Positions 17,220 to 25,940 are shown, counted from the stretch's first letter. The stretch: 64,000 bases of DNA from Rhodoglobus vestalii (GCF_006788895.1 NZ_VFRA01000001.1:2232001-2296000), one strand, 5' to 3'. Notes: generated by a model from the letters alone, not told the origin. Made by a program: numbers and translations.

Positions 17220-18488
17220 CTACGACCAGGTCCTGCGTCCGGCGCGTTCCGCGAAGGTGTCAAGCGTTTTGAGGATCTCGTCGCTTCGCCAGAACTGGCC
17301 AGCGTGGTGCTCGTTCTTCGACTTCAAAATGCCCTGTTCGGTGAGTGTGTGCAGCAATGGGTACACGTTTGGCTGTTGGATTCCGAGCTCGGCGGCCGCG
17401 GTCGTCGCATTGATCACGGGACGGCGCTGGATGACGTCCAGCAGGGCCCAGACTTTGCTGTCGCTTCTGACTTTGATCGCCGTGCGCCAGTCGGCCGTGA
17501 CCATGTCTATCTCGTCGAGCATGCGCCTCGAATTTGCGATGGCGACGAATGAGGCATCGGCGAACTGGTTGACGATGGGGTTCGGGTCGCCATCTCTGTA
17601 GGCAGTGAGTGCATCGTGGTATTCGCCTACGTGAGCTAGCAGGCCCGCAGATACGGGCACTGCGACGTTGCGGGTGACTCCGCGTTTGCGAAGCAGAGCC
17701 TGGGCATAGGCCCGCCCGGTGCGTCCGTTGCCGTCACTGAACGGGTGAATGGTCTCGAACTGTGCATGAGCTATCGCGACCTGCGTCAGCGCTGGGACGT
17801 CATGGCGGGCGCCGAACTCGGCGAGGTCGGCGATGAGCGCGGGGATGCGGTCTTCGTGTGGCGCGATGAAGGTGGCGCCAATAGGGGTGCGGGCGTTGGT
17901 GCCGATCCACACGGGTTCTGTTCGCCACTGGCCGGGCGTGTGCTGTGGCTGGTGCTCCATCAGGGCGGCGTGCATGTGGAGCATACTCTCGCCGGTTGGC
18001 TCGTCAGCGAGAGCAATTGCCGCTCGCAGTGCCGTGGTGTTCGCGGCGATCAGCATAGCGTTACGGTTGGTTGTCGCGCCGAGCTCGGCGGTCAGGATCT
18101 GCCGTGCGGACGCGGTGAGGTTCTCGATCTGTGAGGACGAGGCGGCTTCCGAACGCAGAAGCACGGGGCCGAAGTTCGCCATCCGATCGCCGAGGCCCGC
18201 ATCGAACCGGCTCAGTTCGATGGTGGCAGCGTTGGACTTCTGCACCGTCTCGGGGTCGAGACCAGGCGTAAGCGACGCGATGTGTGGAGGTACGGCGGAG
18301 TTGTATTCCTGCGGCCTGGCCATCCACATCTCAGCTTCGGGCCCGAGAAAAGCCTGGGGGATTCCCGTCCATGTCTGGCTCTCGTACCCAAGCGCGGGCC
18401 ATGATTCGTCCAGGACCACTTCTGCCTCACTGTTCCGCCGGGCGGAGAACTGGCCTCCGCCGGGGCGGCCCGCTGGCTCACGCATCAT
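17220..18488 (-). CDS. Fic-family AMPylase/NMPylase
   Basis: 422 residues from the ATG at 18488 with GAGGTAGCGA upstream. The Fic core motif is complete at about residue 245: HPFSDGNGRTGR, matching HPFx(D/E)GNGRxxR with the catalytic His. An N-terminal inhibitory helix motif (S-S-Q-I-E-N, residues ~118-123) fits the (S/T)xxxE(G/N) rule, so this is an autoinhibited class II Fic. The C-terminal 80 residues form a winged helix (VLDVIQRRPVINATTAAAEL, GIQQPNVYPLLHTLTEQGIL). Likely transfers AMP to a target protein. No catalytic loss. Lies beside dead IS elements and other stress modules. Confidence 0.9.
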   Translation of the reverse strand: MMREPAGRPGGGQFSARRNSEAEVVLDESWPALGYESQTWTGIPQAFLGPEAEMWMARPQEYNSAVPPHIASLTPGLDPETVQKSNAATIELSRFDAGLGDRMANFGPVLLRSEAASSSQIENLTASARQILTAELGATTNRNAMLIAANTTALRAAIALADEPTGESMLHMHAALMEHQPQHTPGQWRTEPVWIGTNARTPIGATFIAPHEDRIPALIADLAEFGARHDVPALTQVAIAHAQFETIHPFSDGNGRTGRAYAQALLRKRGVTRNVAVPVSAGLLAHVGEYHDALTAYRDGDPNPIVNQFADASFVAIANSRRMLDEIDMVTADWRTAIKVRSDSKVWALLDVIQRRPVINATTAAAELGIQQPNVYPLLHTLTEQGILKSKNEHHAGQFWRSDEILKTLDTFAERAGRRTWS

Positions 18489-18654
18489 TCGCTACCTCAT
18501 AAACATATCGGAGTTGATTATGACTTAGCAAACTATCTCATAAACCACCGACGTTCCTTTATGACCTAACTGTGAGAACCGCGTCTCGACCCGTTTGAGA
18601 ACAAGTACAGCCAATTAGGTCAACGGCGACGCGCGGCGCATCGAGCGATGCTTA

Positions 18655-18788
18655 CGGCGCTGCCGACCATAAAAGCTTCACTGCGGCGCCGATTTCGCAG
18701 GAAGGCATCACGGGGGCGCGCCTTGGGCAACTCGTAAGGATTCCTTGCCAGTTCGCTGGGAATAGGTGGCCTCTTCTCGCCCACACCT
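18655..18788 (-). repeat. Palindromic repeat, copy A (inverted relative to 23672-23808)
   Basis: About 135 bases that, read on the reverse strand, match 23672-23808 at roughly 75-80 percent by eye: both share GGCGAGAAGAGGCCAC, the segment around AAGGAATCCTT and GGCGCGCCCCCGTGATGCC. In copy A the central palindrome is imperfect (AACTCGTAAGGA / TCCTTGCCAGTT). Both copies keep an equivalent open frame (RPRDA-L-NRRR), but this could be a relic of a gene rather than a living one. The two copies bracket the HipBA/methyltransferase segment. Confidence 0.7.
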
Positions 18789-18933
18789 GAACCCGTGAAG
18801 GCCAACCGGTCGAAAATCCCGCCAGCTTGCCGCTCATGGAAACGAGGGAATGCGCATCACACCGGAATCGTAAGACTGAGGCACCCGACCAAAGCGGTTT
18901 CGCCGCATACATAATGTTGGAGAACAATTTTTG

Positions 18934-18966
18934 CGCCCCTAAGCCTCTGTCAGAGGCTTAGGGGCG
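18934..18966. terminator. Perfect 16-bp hairpin
   Basis: CGCCCCTAAGCCTCTG at 18934-18949 is exactly complementary to CAGAGGCTTAGGGGCG at 18951-18966. TTTTT precedes it on the plus strand and no T-run follows in either direction. Its position between the divergent Fic and Panacea genes suggests insulation or a structured leader rather than a simple terminator. Confidence 0.5.
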
Positions 18967-19073
18967 AGTTGACTTCAGGTATTCAGCCAACTTTGTTCCC
19001 ATTGGCCCCAAACTGTCAGCACCTCTGAAGAGACAAACTGTTTCTCACGCGAACTGGAAAGGACGCGATCTAA

Positions 19074-19667
19074 TTGCAAAATTCCGATGACATCGCGTTC
19101 AGCCACCATCTGAACGTCGTCCAAGTAGCGGATTTCTTCGTTCAACAGGATGCGCTCCGTGATGAGCCAGACGTTACGCCGATGAAGCTCCAGAAGCTTC
19201 TCTATTTGGCTCAGGCCAACTATCTTGCATCTGCAAACGAGCGGCTATTTGACGAACCTGTGGAGGCACACGCTCACGGGCCCGTTGTTCACCGTGCTTG
19301 GCAGGTGTTCCCCGGGCAGCAAATAATTGCCACACAGACGACACTTGACTTTGCTTCCAGAGCTGATGAACGTCTTCCACTCGACGTCGAGACGTTTCTT
19401 GGTGAAGTGTGGTCAAAATATAGGGATTGGTCTGCAAGCCAATTCCGCAACCTCGCTCACCTGCAAGATCCATGGAAAAACCACTACCGAGCAGACGCGT
19501 ACCGGACACAAATACCGGACGACGAGATGACACATTACTTCCGTCAGAGTGTGGCTGCGTCTGAGCGAGTGTTTCACAGCAACGTCGTCGGCATCCCCGC
19601 GGGTTTCATCGAAAGTTTTGACGACGACGAAGCTGTCGCCGCGTTCAACCGCTTCATGCGGGCTTGA
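19074..19667 (+). CDS. Panacea-domain (DUF4065/SocA-like) antitoxin
   Basis: 197 residues from a TTG at 19074 with GGAAAGGA about 10 bases upstream; no later start would keep the domain whole. Typical Panacea features: VADFFVQQ near residue 20, TPMKLQKLLYLAQANYLASA near residue 36, EAHAHGPVVHRAW, and a C-terminal WKNHYRADAYRTQIPDDEM. Panacea domains neutralise diverse toxins in two-gene modules. The next gene starts at the TGA overlap and is a GNAT-type toxin, now truncated, so the antitoxin appears to have outlived its partner. Confidence 0.8.
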   Translation: MQNSDDIAFSHHLNVVQVADFFVQQDALRDEPDVTPMKLQKLLYLAQANYLASANERLFDEPVEAHAHGPVVHRAWQVFPGQQIIATQTTLDFASRADERLPLDVETFLGEVWSKYRDWSASQFRNLAHLQDPWKNHYRADAYRTQIPDDEMTHYFRQSVAASERVFHSNVVGIPAGFIESFDDDEAVAAFNRFMRA

Positions 19668-19945
19668 CGAAACCGTGGAACCGTGTCGAAAACCTTGGTG
19701 AAGCGCACGACATCACCGGATTCTCCTGCGGCTTTCCGCAGGTGGACACATGGCTGCATAATCAAGCTAGGTCGAACGCACATTCTGTTGCGACACATCT
19801 TTGTCTAGATGATGGCGGTGATATCCGCGGGTTTTTCTCGTTTAAGACCGTGGTGGTTTCAGTCGAAGGCATGACCAGCGCACAGCGACGTGGGACTAAT
19901 TCGGAGAATCGGTCAACATCACATTTACTTGCTCGGAGGCTTACG
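19664..19945 (+). pseudogene. GNAT-family toxin, truncated partner of Panacea antitoxin
   Basis: Begins at a TTG overlapping the antitoxin stop. About 93 residues match the N-terminal region of small GNAT toxins: GFSCGFPQVDTWLHNQARSN, GGDIRGFFSFKTVVVSVEGM and AQRRGTNSENRSTSHLLARR. Past about 19945 the frame (open to 20071) only reads the antisense of the hipA 3' end. The acetyl-CoA-binding Gly-rich motif and catalytic half are gone. The break coincides with the end of hipA, so a recombination event replaced the 3' half. Confidence 0.75.
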
Positions 19946-21316
19946 CCAATGCTCTGCAATGGTGGCGCCGCCCCGGTTGTGGGCCTTCACCCAAATTGCC
20001 CCAGGTTGAGGCTGAGACAGCGGAATTGTGGTGCGCGGGATTGTGACGCGGACGGCCTTCGCGATGTCTAGCTGCTCTTGGTCGAATGCCCCGCCGATCA
20101 AAGCGATCTGAGATGCGGGCAATCTCAATGAGGTGGCTACATCACGCCACCTCTCAAGAGCGGTTGCGACCGAGAGAACGGACTCGGCGGCCTCCTCAGA
20201 CGACAGTCCATATGTCTGCGAGCTGTTCAGCAGATTTCTGATGTCTCGTTTGCGCGGGTCGTCGTCAGCGTTGATGGCCCGCGAGTTGATGGATCCGCGG
20301 TGTGGGCTGGGGTTGATGTCGAATGCTGGTGCCAAACGCCAGCCTTTTTTGTCACGAAGGAAGCCATGGTTGCGCCAGTGGTCATCAACGTTGTTCATCA
20401 GGACAGTCAGAGCTATTCGCGAAAACATCTCGCGCAGGTCAGCGCCCGGATTTGTCGACAGGCGGCCGATTGCATCAGCGAAGTCCTCATATGTGCGGGC
20501 ACCGAGGTCGTTAGCGCCAATGCCAAGCGCCGTTGCAGCTGAAATGAAACCGCGCCGGTCGTCCGACCCGATACGGTCAAAACGTTCAAGCACCAACACA
20601 GACTTTCCGCCAGGCGTCTGAACGAGCTGAAACTCCGGAGTTTGAATGTTCACGGATTTCGCGATCGTCAGCGCGACCGTCTCCCACGCTTCGACATCGA
20701 GGTCACCATCTTTCGAGTGAGGAAGCTTCGCGATGGCCAGGCGCCCCCTCTTCGTCATGACGTTGGCCTTGGGTCGGGCACCCCCAGGACTTGTGGCGAT
20801 GTCGTTCAGGTATGCAACTTCTTCGTCGGTCGCCTCGTCATTCTCGTAACGTGCAGCAACCCTGACAATTCTGTCCAGATTGTGGATGTTGGCAACACCA
20901 TCGTAGGAAGATTGCCACCGACCATTCGGGAACCGAAGCCGAACATCGCCCATTCTGGTGGCATCGGATACGCCCATCAGGTAGTCGAATTCACCCATCT
21001 CTCGGGGGAGCTCGGGGTTCTTCTTTCGCAGGATGGCCCGGTTGGCCCCTATGACCTTCTGGCCCCATTCGTCTGGGGAGGCGTCGGAGAAGACCCCAAA
21101 CAGCGTCTTATTTGCTGGTGTGAAGATGCGGCCTGTTACCAGGGGGAGGTCCGGCGACAAAGGCGCGGCGCTGCGCGACTGTAGGTAGCGCGGGGTGTAT
21201 TCGAATGAGGAACTGGCAAGCGAACGGCCGCCTTGAAAGGATGGACGAAGGGTGCCGACCATTGTCGGCGAGTCGCCACCACCGATCGCGACTTCGATGA
21301 TGTCTATCAGTTTCAT
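19925..21316 (-). CDS. hipA: HipA-family serine/threonine kinase toxin
   Basis: 463 residues. HipA_C kinase features: activation/P-loop segment SPGGARPKANV near residue 173, catalytic loop VLMNNVDDHWRNHGFL near residue 310 (Asp and Asn present), and metal-binding APAFDINP near residue 335. The N-terminal subdomain is represented by LSPDLPLVTGRIFTPANKTL. Starts by ATGA overlap with the stop of hipB. HipA toxins phosphorylate aminoacyl-tRNA synthetases or other targets and cause dormancy (family knowledge). Its 3' end intrudes on the truncated GNAT gene, marking the junction where the module arrived. Confidence 0.9.
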   Translation of the reverse strand: MKLIDIIEVAIGGGDSPTMVGTLRPSFQGGRSLASSSFEYTPRYLQSRSAAPLSPDLPLVTGRIFTPANKTLFGVFSDASPDEWGQKVIGANRAILRKKNPELPREMGEFDYLMGVSDATRMGDVRLRFPNGRWQSSYDGVANIHNLDRIVRVAARYENDEATDEEVAYLNDIATSPGGARPKANVMTKRGRLAIAKLPHSKDGDLDVEAWETVALTIAKSVNIQTPEFQLVQTPGGKSVLVLERFDRIGSDDRRGFISAATALGIGANDLGARTYEDFADAIGRLSTNPGADLREMFSRIALTVLMNNVDDHWRNHGFLRDKKGWRLAPAFDINPSPHRGSINSRAINADDDPRKRDIRNLLNSSQTYGLSSEEAAESVLSVATALERWRDVATSLRLPASQIALIGGAFDQEQLDIAKAVRVTIPRTTIPLSQPQPGAIWVKAHNRGGATIAEHWRKPPSK

Positions 21317-21612
21317 ATGGTGCCCCCGGCGTTGAGAATGTCGTCGATTCGACTTCGACCGGCGTTGTTGTTGTACGGGTCTGCCGCATCCACGATGATG
21401 CCCTCAACCCCCAATACCGCGAGCACAGCAAACAGCGAGTCCATACGTGCGGTGCCGGTGCCATTCTCGATGTTCCGAAGCGTTTGGCGGGTAATGAATG
21501 CCCGCTCGGCAACCTGCACCGCGCTCAGGCCATTGACCTTGCGCCACCGCCGGATGTTAGCGCCGAAGTCTCTCAGGATTCGCTTCCGCTGGGATGAACC
21601 ACGCTGAACCAC
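21313..21612 (-). CDS. hipB: HipB-type XRE antitoxin
   Basis: 99 residues from a GTG at 21612 with AGAAAGGGG about six bases upstream. The frame continues to an ATG at 21675, but that would place coding sequence over the promoter-proximal palindromes. The HTH is LSAVQVAERAFITRQTLRNI, followed by a typical dimerisation part (SLFAVLAVLGVEGIIVDAAD). It overlaps hipA by ATGA and should repress the operon and bind HipA. AT-rich dyads (ATAGCTAT and nearby ATGGCA elements, 21640-21680) are likely operators. Confidence 0.82.
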   Translation of the reverse strand: MVQRGSSQRKRILRDFGANIRRWRKVNGLSAVQVAERAFITRQTLRNIENGTGTARMDSLFAVLAVLGVEGIIVDAADPYNNNAGRSRIDDILNAGGTI

Positions 21613-21906
21613 GGGAACCCCTTTCTGATAGTCATAAGTGCCATGATATGCCATATTGGAATCTATAGCTATCATCTGGTGGCATAATTTCGAGTCAGCA
21701 ATTGGCTAATACTCGGTGTGAGCCTGCCGCTCTGATGCCGTGCAAGTAATGTCGGTCACGCTGGTCATTATCTGGCAAAAAGTCGATAACGCACAGCGAC
21801 AGCGACGTTAGGCTATGTCGTTGACTGCTGAGCTCCTCGGTCCAGTCGACGTCCTCCTGGCCCGAGAATGCGGCATCCGCCGCCCCACGAATTAGGTGAT
21901 GTTGAA

Positions 21907-23085
21907 CTAGACATGTGCGGCGAGTTCAACCCAGTCCAGGCGGATGTCAATGAGTTCCAGATACGCTTCGTTACCCTCCACAGCAATGACCTTGAAACCC
22001 AGCTTCACCGCAGCCTCAGCAGTCGTACCCGAGCCCGCAAACGGGTCCAGCACAGTGCCGCCCGCCGGAGTGACAAGCTTGATCAACCATTCCATGACCG
22101 ACAATGGCTTCACTGTGTTGTGCTTCGTACCATCGGCGGCGACAGGACGTTCCTTGACCGTTGCGCGGCCCGCATAGTGGAAACGCAACCTATCCTCGAA
22201 CTCGACATCGTCGCCCAAACGTGGGAAGAACCGAGACGGGCCACCCTCACCGTCATACCCAGTTCCACCAGAGGTCACCCCCTGACCTGGACCAGCCAGA
22301 CCAGAACGGGCTTTACCCTTCCGGGAACGGGACACCGGGTTCGCAGCATCCAACTCTGCAGCCGCACCCGAATCAAACATGATGTTCGTTGGCCACCGTC
22401 CAGGAGGGGCGTAATCCTTACGGACACCACCGGCCGGGAAGTCGCCATACACAGCGTTTCCGCCATGCAGAGTGCCGTACTTACCATGCTGGTTCTTTCC
22501 CCACGACTCAGCACGGTCAGCATCCGACACGAAATCGGTACGACAACCCTCAACATCCAAATTGCTGGTACCCCAGAGTTCAACATTCTGTGCAATCGTG
22601 CCCACCGGAGGTTTCTGAGCCAACAAAATAGGTTCATACCCGGGTTTCAAAGACTGCTTCGTCTTCGGGAACACATCCGAGCGCACCCACTGCAAACCAT
22701 CTTTTATCCGGAACCCCGCCAGACGGATAGACACACCCATCAGATCCTGAGTGCGAGTACCGGCAAACGACACCAAATATCCGCCCGGTTTCAACACCCG
22801 AAGGCATTCCGACCACAGAGCTGGCGGCGGAACAAATCTGTCCCAGTCAGCACCCATAAACCCGCGCCCATCAGCGGGGATGAACTCCGGCTCACCAGAC
22901 ACCCACCGAGTCAGAGCTTCGCCAACCTTCCCCGCAGACAAATCCGCCAACCCATACGGTGGATCAGTGACCACAGAATCAACCGAGTTGTCGGGAAGCA
23001 GACGAAGCACCGCCAGGCAGTCGCCAGCGTAGATCATGGCGTTATCGTCTTGACGGTAGATGCGGGGTGCAATAGAAGAGTCCAT
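21907..23085 (-). CDS. Site-specific DNA methyltransferase (N4/N6 type)
   Basis: 392 residues from the ATG at 23085. Motif IV is DPPYGL (residue ~41) and motif I is DPFAGSGTTAEAAVKLG near residue 350, so the order is catalytic motif first and SAM-binding motif last (beta-class). The N-terminal IYAGDCLAVLRLLPDNSVDS is typical. The middle holds a variable target-recognition region. No restriction endonuclease gene is adjacent, so it may be an orphan or phage-type methylase protecting a mobile element. The 105-residue gene at 23095 is divergent, only about 10 bases away. Confidence 0.9.
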   Translation of the reverse strand: MDSSIAPRIYRQDDNAMIYAGDCLAVLRLLPDNSVDSVVTDPPYGLADLSAGKVGEALTRWVSGEPEFIPADGRGFMGADWDRFVPPPALWSECLRVLKPGGYLVSFAGTRTQDLMGVSIRLAGFRIKDGLQWVRSDVFPKTKQSLKPGYEPILLAQKPPVGTIAQNVELWGTSNLDVEGCRTDFVSDADRAESWGKNQHGKYGTLHGGNAVYGDFPAGGVRKDYAPPGRWPTNIMFDSGAAAELDAANPVSRSRKGKARSGLAGPGQGVTSGGTGYDGEGGPSRFFPRLGDDVEFEDRLRFHYAGRATVKERPVAADGTKHNTVKPLSVMEWLIKLVTPAGGTVLDPFAGSGTTAEAAVKLGFKVIAVEGNEAYLELIDIRLDWVELAAHV

Positions 23086-23094
23086 ACCCGCTCT

Positions 23095-23412
23095 ATGCGG
23101 GTCAGTTTGCACCGGCTGGTGGATGCTGGGGTCGGCGTTCGCGCAGTCTCAACGCTTGAACTCAACGATGAGCGAGAGACTATCAAGCTTGCAACCCGCG
23201 AGAGAGCCCTTATCGCTCTCGGCAAGCGGTCCGTGACAGTGGTTGTCAAAGCACCATCTGAGGAGAAGGAGTTTGCGGCGGCGGAAATCCGTGCGCGCTC
23301 ACTTGTTTCGGAAGTCGTTTGGACAATGGGGCTCGAAGCCCAGAATTTGACGCCGGAAGCGATCGAGGATTTGGTCAAGGATGCTCTCGCCGACGAACTT
23401 AGCGATCTGTGA
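23095..23412 (+). CDS. Small hypothetical protein next to methyltransferase
   Basis: 105 residues from an ATG at 23095; the frame is open far upstream but only as antisense of the methyltransferase. The protein is acidic and helical towards its end (TPEAIEDLVKDALADELSDL) with VSTLELNDERETIKLATRER early on. No recognisable family, no clear ribosome-binding site. Start-to-start distance to the methyltransferase is about 10 bases, so shared promoter elements would have to lie inside the genes. Confidence 0.45.
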   Translation: MRVSLHRLVDAGVGVRAVSTLELNDERETIKLATRERALIALGKRSVTVVVKAPSEEKEFAAAEIRARSLVSEVVWTMGLEAQNLTPEAIEDLVKDALADELSDL

Positions 23413-23671
23413 ACAAATCTGGCGGCGGTCCCGGGACGAACCAGCACGGGACTCGGGGCGTTGGGAAGGACTCAGATCGAGCGGGACGCTTGGAGGCACA
23501 AGTAACACACACTCAGTGTTCACGATGTCCAATACGGTGAAACTCCGATCGACCCGGATTACTTCGAATTTCTGACGTCCGCGGCCGGCTGCGGATCAGA
23601 TCAACTCGATCTGTGCTTCATCGCGTTCGTGTCCTCTGAACTCGCCGCCCCGGCTCTGTGGAGCACCCTAT

Positions 23672-23808
23672 GGTGTCGGCGAGAAGAGGCCACCCACTCC
23701 CCGGCAACTGGGAAGGAATCCTTCCCAGTTGCCCACGGCGCGCCCCCGTGATGCCATCCTGCAAAACCGACGCCGCCCTCAAGCTTTCAGGATCGGCAGC
23801 GCGGTCGC
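23672..23808 (+). repeat. Palindromic repeat, copy B
   Basis: Matches the reverse complement of 18655-18788. Its centre is a perfect palindrome: GGCAACTGGGAAGGA at 23703-23717, one base, then TCCTTCCCAGTTGCC at 23719-23733. Both copies share an equivalent short reading frame. Could be the terminal part of an unrecognised transposon, a MITE-like sequence, or an integration hot spot. Confidence 0.7.
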
Positions 23809-23899
23809 CACGATGTTGAGTGCGCGGAGCACCCGCCGGATTCTGTTGTCTGCCGCGCATAAAGCATTTATGAACACCACGCTGGGTACGATTGAGGCC

Positions 23900-24307
23900 A
23901 TGACAGCTTCGCCGCAACTCATAACAGCTCCGCAGGCCGCTGCGCTCGTGCGCGACGCCCTTTCCGCTGGAAATAGTGACCTAGCGATCCGTCAGCTGAC
24001 GGAGGCCATTGCGCGGCTGATTGAAAGTAAGGGCAAGAACATCCCCGCCGATGAGTTTGCAGAGCCTGAAACTACCGGAGATGCGAACTACGACGCAGTG
24101 CTCGCGGCCGCCTTCCTCTACGCAGCCAACATTTGCCAGCTCGAAGCCCCAGGTTGGACAGAACTCGCACCGCTGACGGAACTGTGGCTTTGGGGTGGGG
24201 ACGGGTTCGAGTCGGAACAGTACAAAAGCCTCATTCGCAGCCAAACGCCATCTGAGTTCCTAGAGCGAAACATCCTCACGCGTCCGCGTGATTGGGTGAA
24301 CGCTTGA
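23900..24307 (+). CDS. Putative antitoxin partner of DUF6036-type nucleotidyltransferase
   Basis: 135 residues from the ATG at 23900 with TTGAGG just upstream. Soluble, helical, with TGDANYDAVLAAAFLYAANI and APGWTELAPLTELWLWGG in the middle and SQTPSEFLERNILTRP at the end. This pattern (P-T-G-D-x-x-x-D-A-L-L, P-x-W, P-x-x-F-x-x-R-x-I) is what I know from small proteins placed just before DUF6036 nucleotidyltransferases in actinobacteria. The next gene starts in the stop codon overlap and is a DUF6036 gene, though frameshifted. Confidence 0.65.
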   Translation: MTASPQLITAPQAAALVRDALSAGNSDLAIRQLTEAIARLIESKGKNIPADEFAEPETTGDANYDAVLAAAFLYAANICQLEAPGWTELAPLTELWLWGGDGFESEQYKSLIRSQTPSEFLERNILTRPRDWVNA

Positions 24308-25034
24308 GTGACGATTTTGACGACAGCTATCGATCGCTCACGGTCGAGGACATCCGGGAGTTGCTCGGAGAGCTGCTGGATCGTCAAGCTGCACGGGGCG
24401 TCGAGGTTGAGGCGTATATCGTCGGTGGCGCGCCATGGCGCTGCACCTTGGTCGCGAGCAACTAACTCCCGACATCGACGGGATCTTCACGCCGCAGACG
24501 GAGGTCTTCGCTGAAGCAGCCGCGATGGCCGACGAGTACGGACTCGACCCGCACTGGGTCAACTCATCATTTCTCTCTTACATGTCGTTCTCACCCAAGG
24601 ACGACGGTGAACCGACTGTCGTTGAACTACGCGGACACAAGGTGACGATCGCGTCAAAACGAGTGCTCCTCGCAATGAAGATCGCTGCCTCGCGGTCGAA
24701 GGACCACACCGACACAAGCCGCCTGATTCTCGACCTTGGAATCACCGACGCCAACGAACTCGTGGATCTGGCCTTCTCACTATTCGGCGAAGGAAACATG
24801 ACGCTGAGCGAAGACCGAGAAGAGGTCACCCTCATAGTCGAAGAGGCACTGCGGCGCGCGGAGCGCTACGGCGCCGGTATTCGATCGGCAGGCGTTACCC
24901 GCCCCGTGCCCGCGGGCACACCCATCGCCGGTGGGGCAACGTCCGCTGCTGGCCGCTGCGGGAAACCGCGCACCAACGGCAAAGGTTCCTGCATGCGACG
25001 TGTCAGCGAGCACGGCTGCCCGTATCACGGCTAA
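24304..25034 (+). pseudogene. DUF6036 (AbiEii-like) nucleotidyltransferase toxin, frameshifted
   Basis: From a TTG at 24304 the first frame reads LTVEDIRELLGELLDRQAAR then VEAYIVGGA and stops. Starting at the ATG at 24435 in the next frame the same protein continues as MALHLGREQLTPDIDGIFTP, SKRVLLAMKIAASRSKDHTD and LVDLAFSLFGEGNMTLSED. A single missing base at GCGCCATG (GCGGCCATG expected) explains the break. The D-I-D motif of the nucleotidyltransferase fold is present. The tail holds CGKPRTNGKGSCMRRVSEHG and CPYHG, a Cys/His cluster like a small zinc-binding tail. A sequencing error cannot be excluded. Confidence 0.7.
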
Positions 25035-25037
25035 GAG

Positions 25038-25400
25038 CTAGGTACGGCAGCCTCCTCTGCCATCCGCGCCGTAAGCATCGCTTGACGCGCCGCGCGTCGC
25101 CGCCATCGTCTTCTGTGTCGCCGTTGACCAAAGGCTGTACTTGCCCTCAAACGGGTCGAGCCCGCTCTTGTCGTAGACCTCGCGGTACTCTCGCTGTAGG
25201 TGGCCTGATGGCTGCGGTGTAGGCGGCGCAGTCATCGGCGCAGGGCATCGACAGGCGCACCAGCTCCAACACCCGGTTGGTGCGGGCGCGGTTCTTGTAC
25301 GAGTACATCCGCGGCTCCATCAGGTTCCTCACCTGAGCCAGCGCAGACTCCACGGCACCGTTCGCGTGCACGGGTGGTCGGTCAGCTCGGCGAACCGCCT
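25038..25400 (-). pseudogene. Transposase-like C-terminal remnant
   Basis: Two reverse frames together read ANGAVESALAQVRNLMEPRM, YSYKNRARTNRVLELVRLSM, then LQREYREVYDKSGLDPFEGK. The pattern resembles the C-terminal part of an actinobacterial transposase (E-S-A-L, R-T-N, L-x-L-x-R-L), broken by a frameshift near 25210. I cannot name the IS family with confidence. Confidence 0.35.
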
Positions 25401-25439
25401 GGATGCGAAGCTTCACACCGGTTGCCGACCCCTGCAATT

Positions 25440-25605
25440 GGGTGAACATCAAGCCGTTTGGAGATGGCGAAAAGGACTCTGGACGAAGCCGAAATGATGG
25501 CAAAATTCACCCTGCCATTGTGAAAATCAAGCCGTTGGGGGACAGCGAAAAGGGCTCTCGGCGACGCCGTATGACGACAGCGAAAAGGGCTCTTGACGAA
25601 GCCGT
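25440..25605 (+). repeat. Degenerate tandem repeat
   Basis: Two to three imperfect copies of a unit like ATCAAGCCGTT-GGGGACAGCGAAAAGG-CTCT follow one another (starting near 25448, 25528 and 25574). No protein recognised. It forms the left shoulder of the duplicated module that starts near 25600. Confidence 0.45.
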
Positions 25606-25865
25606 TTCGGACGCTGGAATCCGGGTGGTTTCGGGGTGGGAAAAAGGGGGCTGGGGCAGAGGGTTGATCAGGCCGGAAAGTGTGCCCTATTGATCGGGTG
25701 TGGGTCGGTGTTGGTGGGGGCGTTCTGGGCATCATAATTGTTCCGCATCCGGGGGCGATCTAACGTTTTTGGCCCGCATTTTTGTACCCCGGTTGCCGCC
25801 CTTGTGGACGAAAATCTGTACCAGAAGGTGCCATTCGGGGTCAGAAACTGCCCTCTCGGGACCGA

Positions 25866-25940
25866 TTTGGGGAAGATTTCGACGATCAGTCGAACCTTTT
25901 GGGGAAGATCTTGCATCGGCGTCGACCGTTTGGGGAAGAT
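25866..25940 (+). repeat. Three iterons TTTGGGGAAGAT (copy 1)
   Basis: TTTGGGGAAGAT occurs at 25866-25877, 25898-25909 and 25929-25940, spaced 32 and 31 bases start to start, about three helical turns. Between them are GTCGA-type partial repeats. Regular direct repeats on one helix face are typical of replication-initiator or partition-protein binding sites. Confidence 0.75.

Larger units (their letters stand above)
18489..19073. other. Intergenic region with repeat copy and hairpin
   Basis: About 585 bases without a supported gene. It holds the Fic promoter (with several CATAA-type motifs near 18500-18545), the repeat copy at 18655-18788 and the hairpin at 18934-18966. It ends with GGAAAGGA before the Panacea gene. 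Confidence 0.5.

Noticed and set aside
18934..18966. Riboswitch or small RNA at the perfect hairpin
   Set aside because: A single simple stem without multi-helix structure or a promoter; nothing supports more than a hairpin.
21868..23094. Very long plus-strand open frame across the DNA methyltransferase
   Set aside because: It is the antisense of the methyltransferase, whose motifs DPPYGL and FAGSGTT are on the minus strand. Only the last 105 codons (from 23095) lie outside that gene and are kept as a possible gene.
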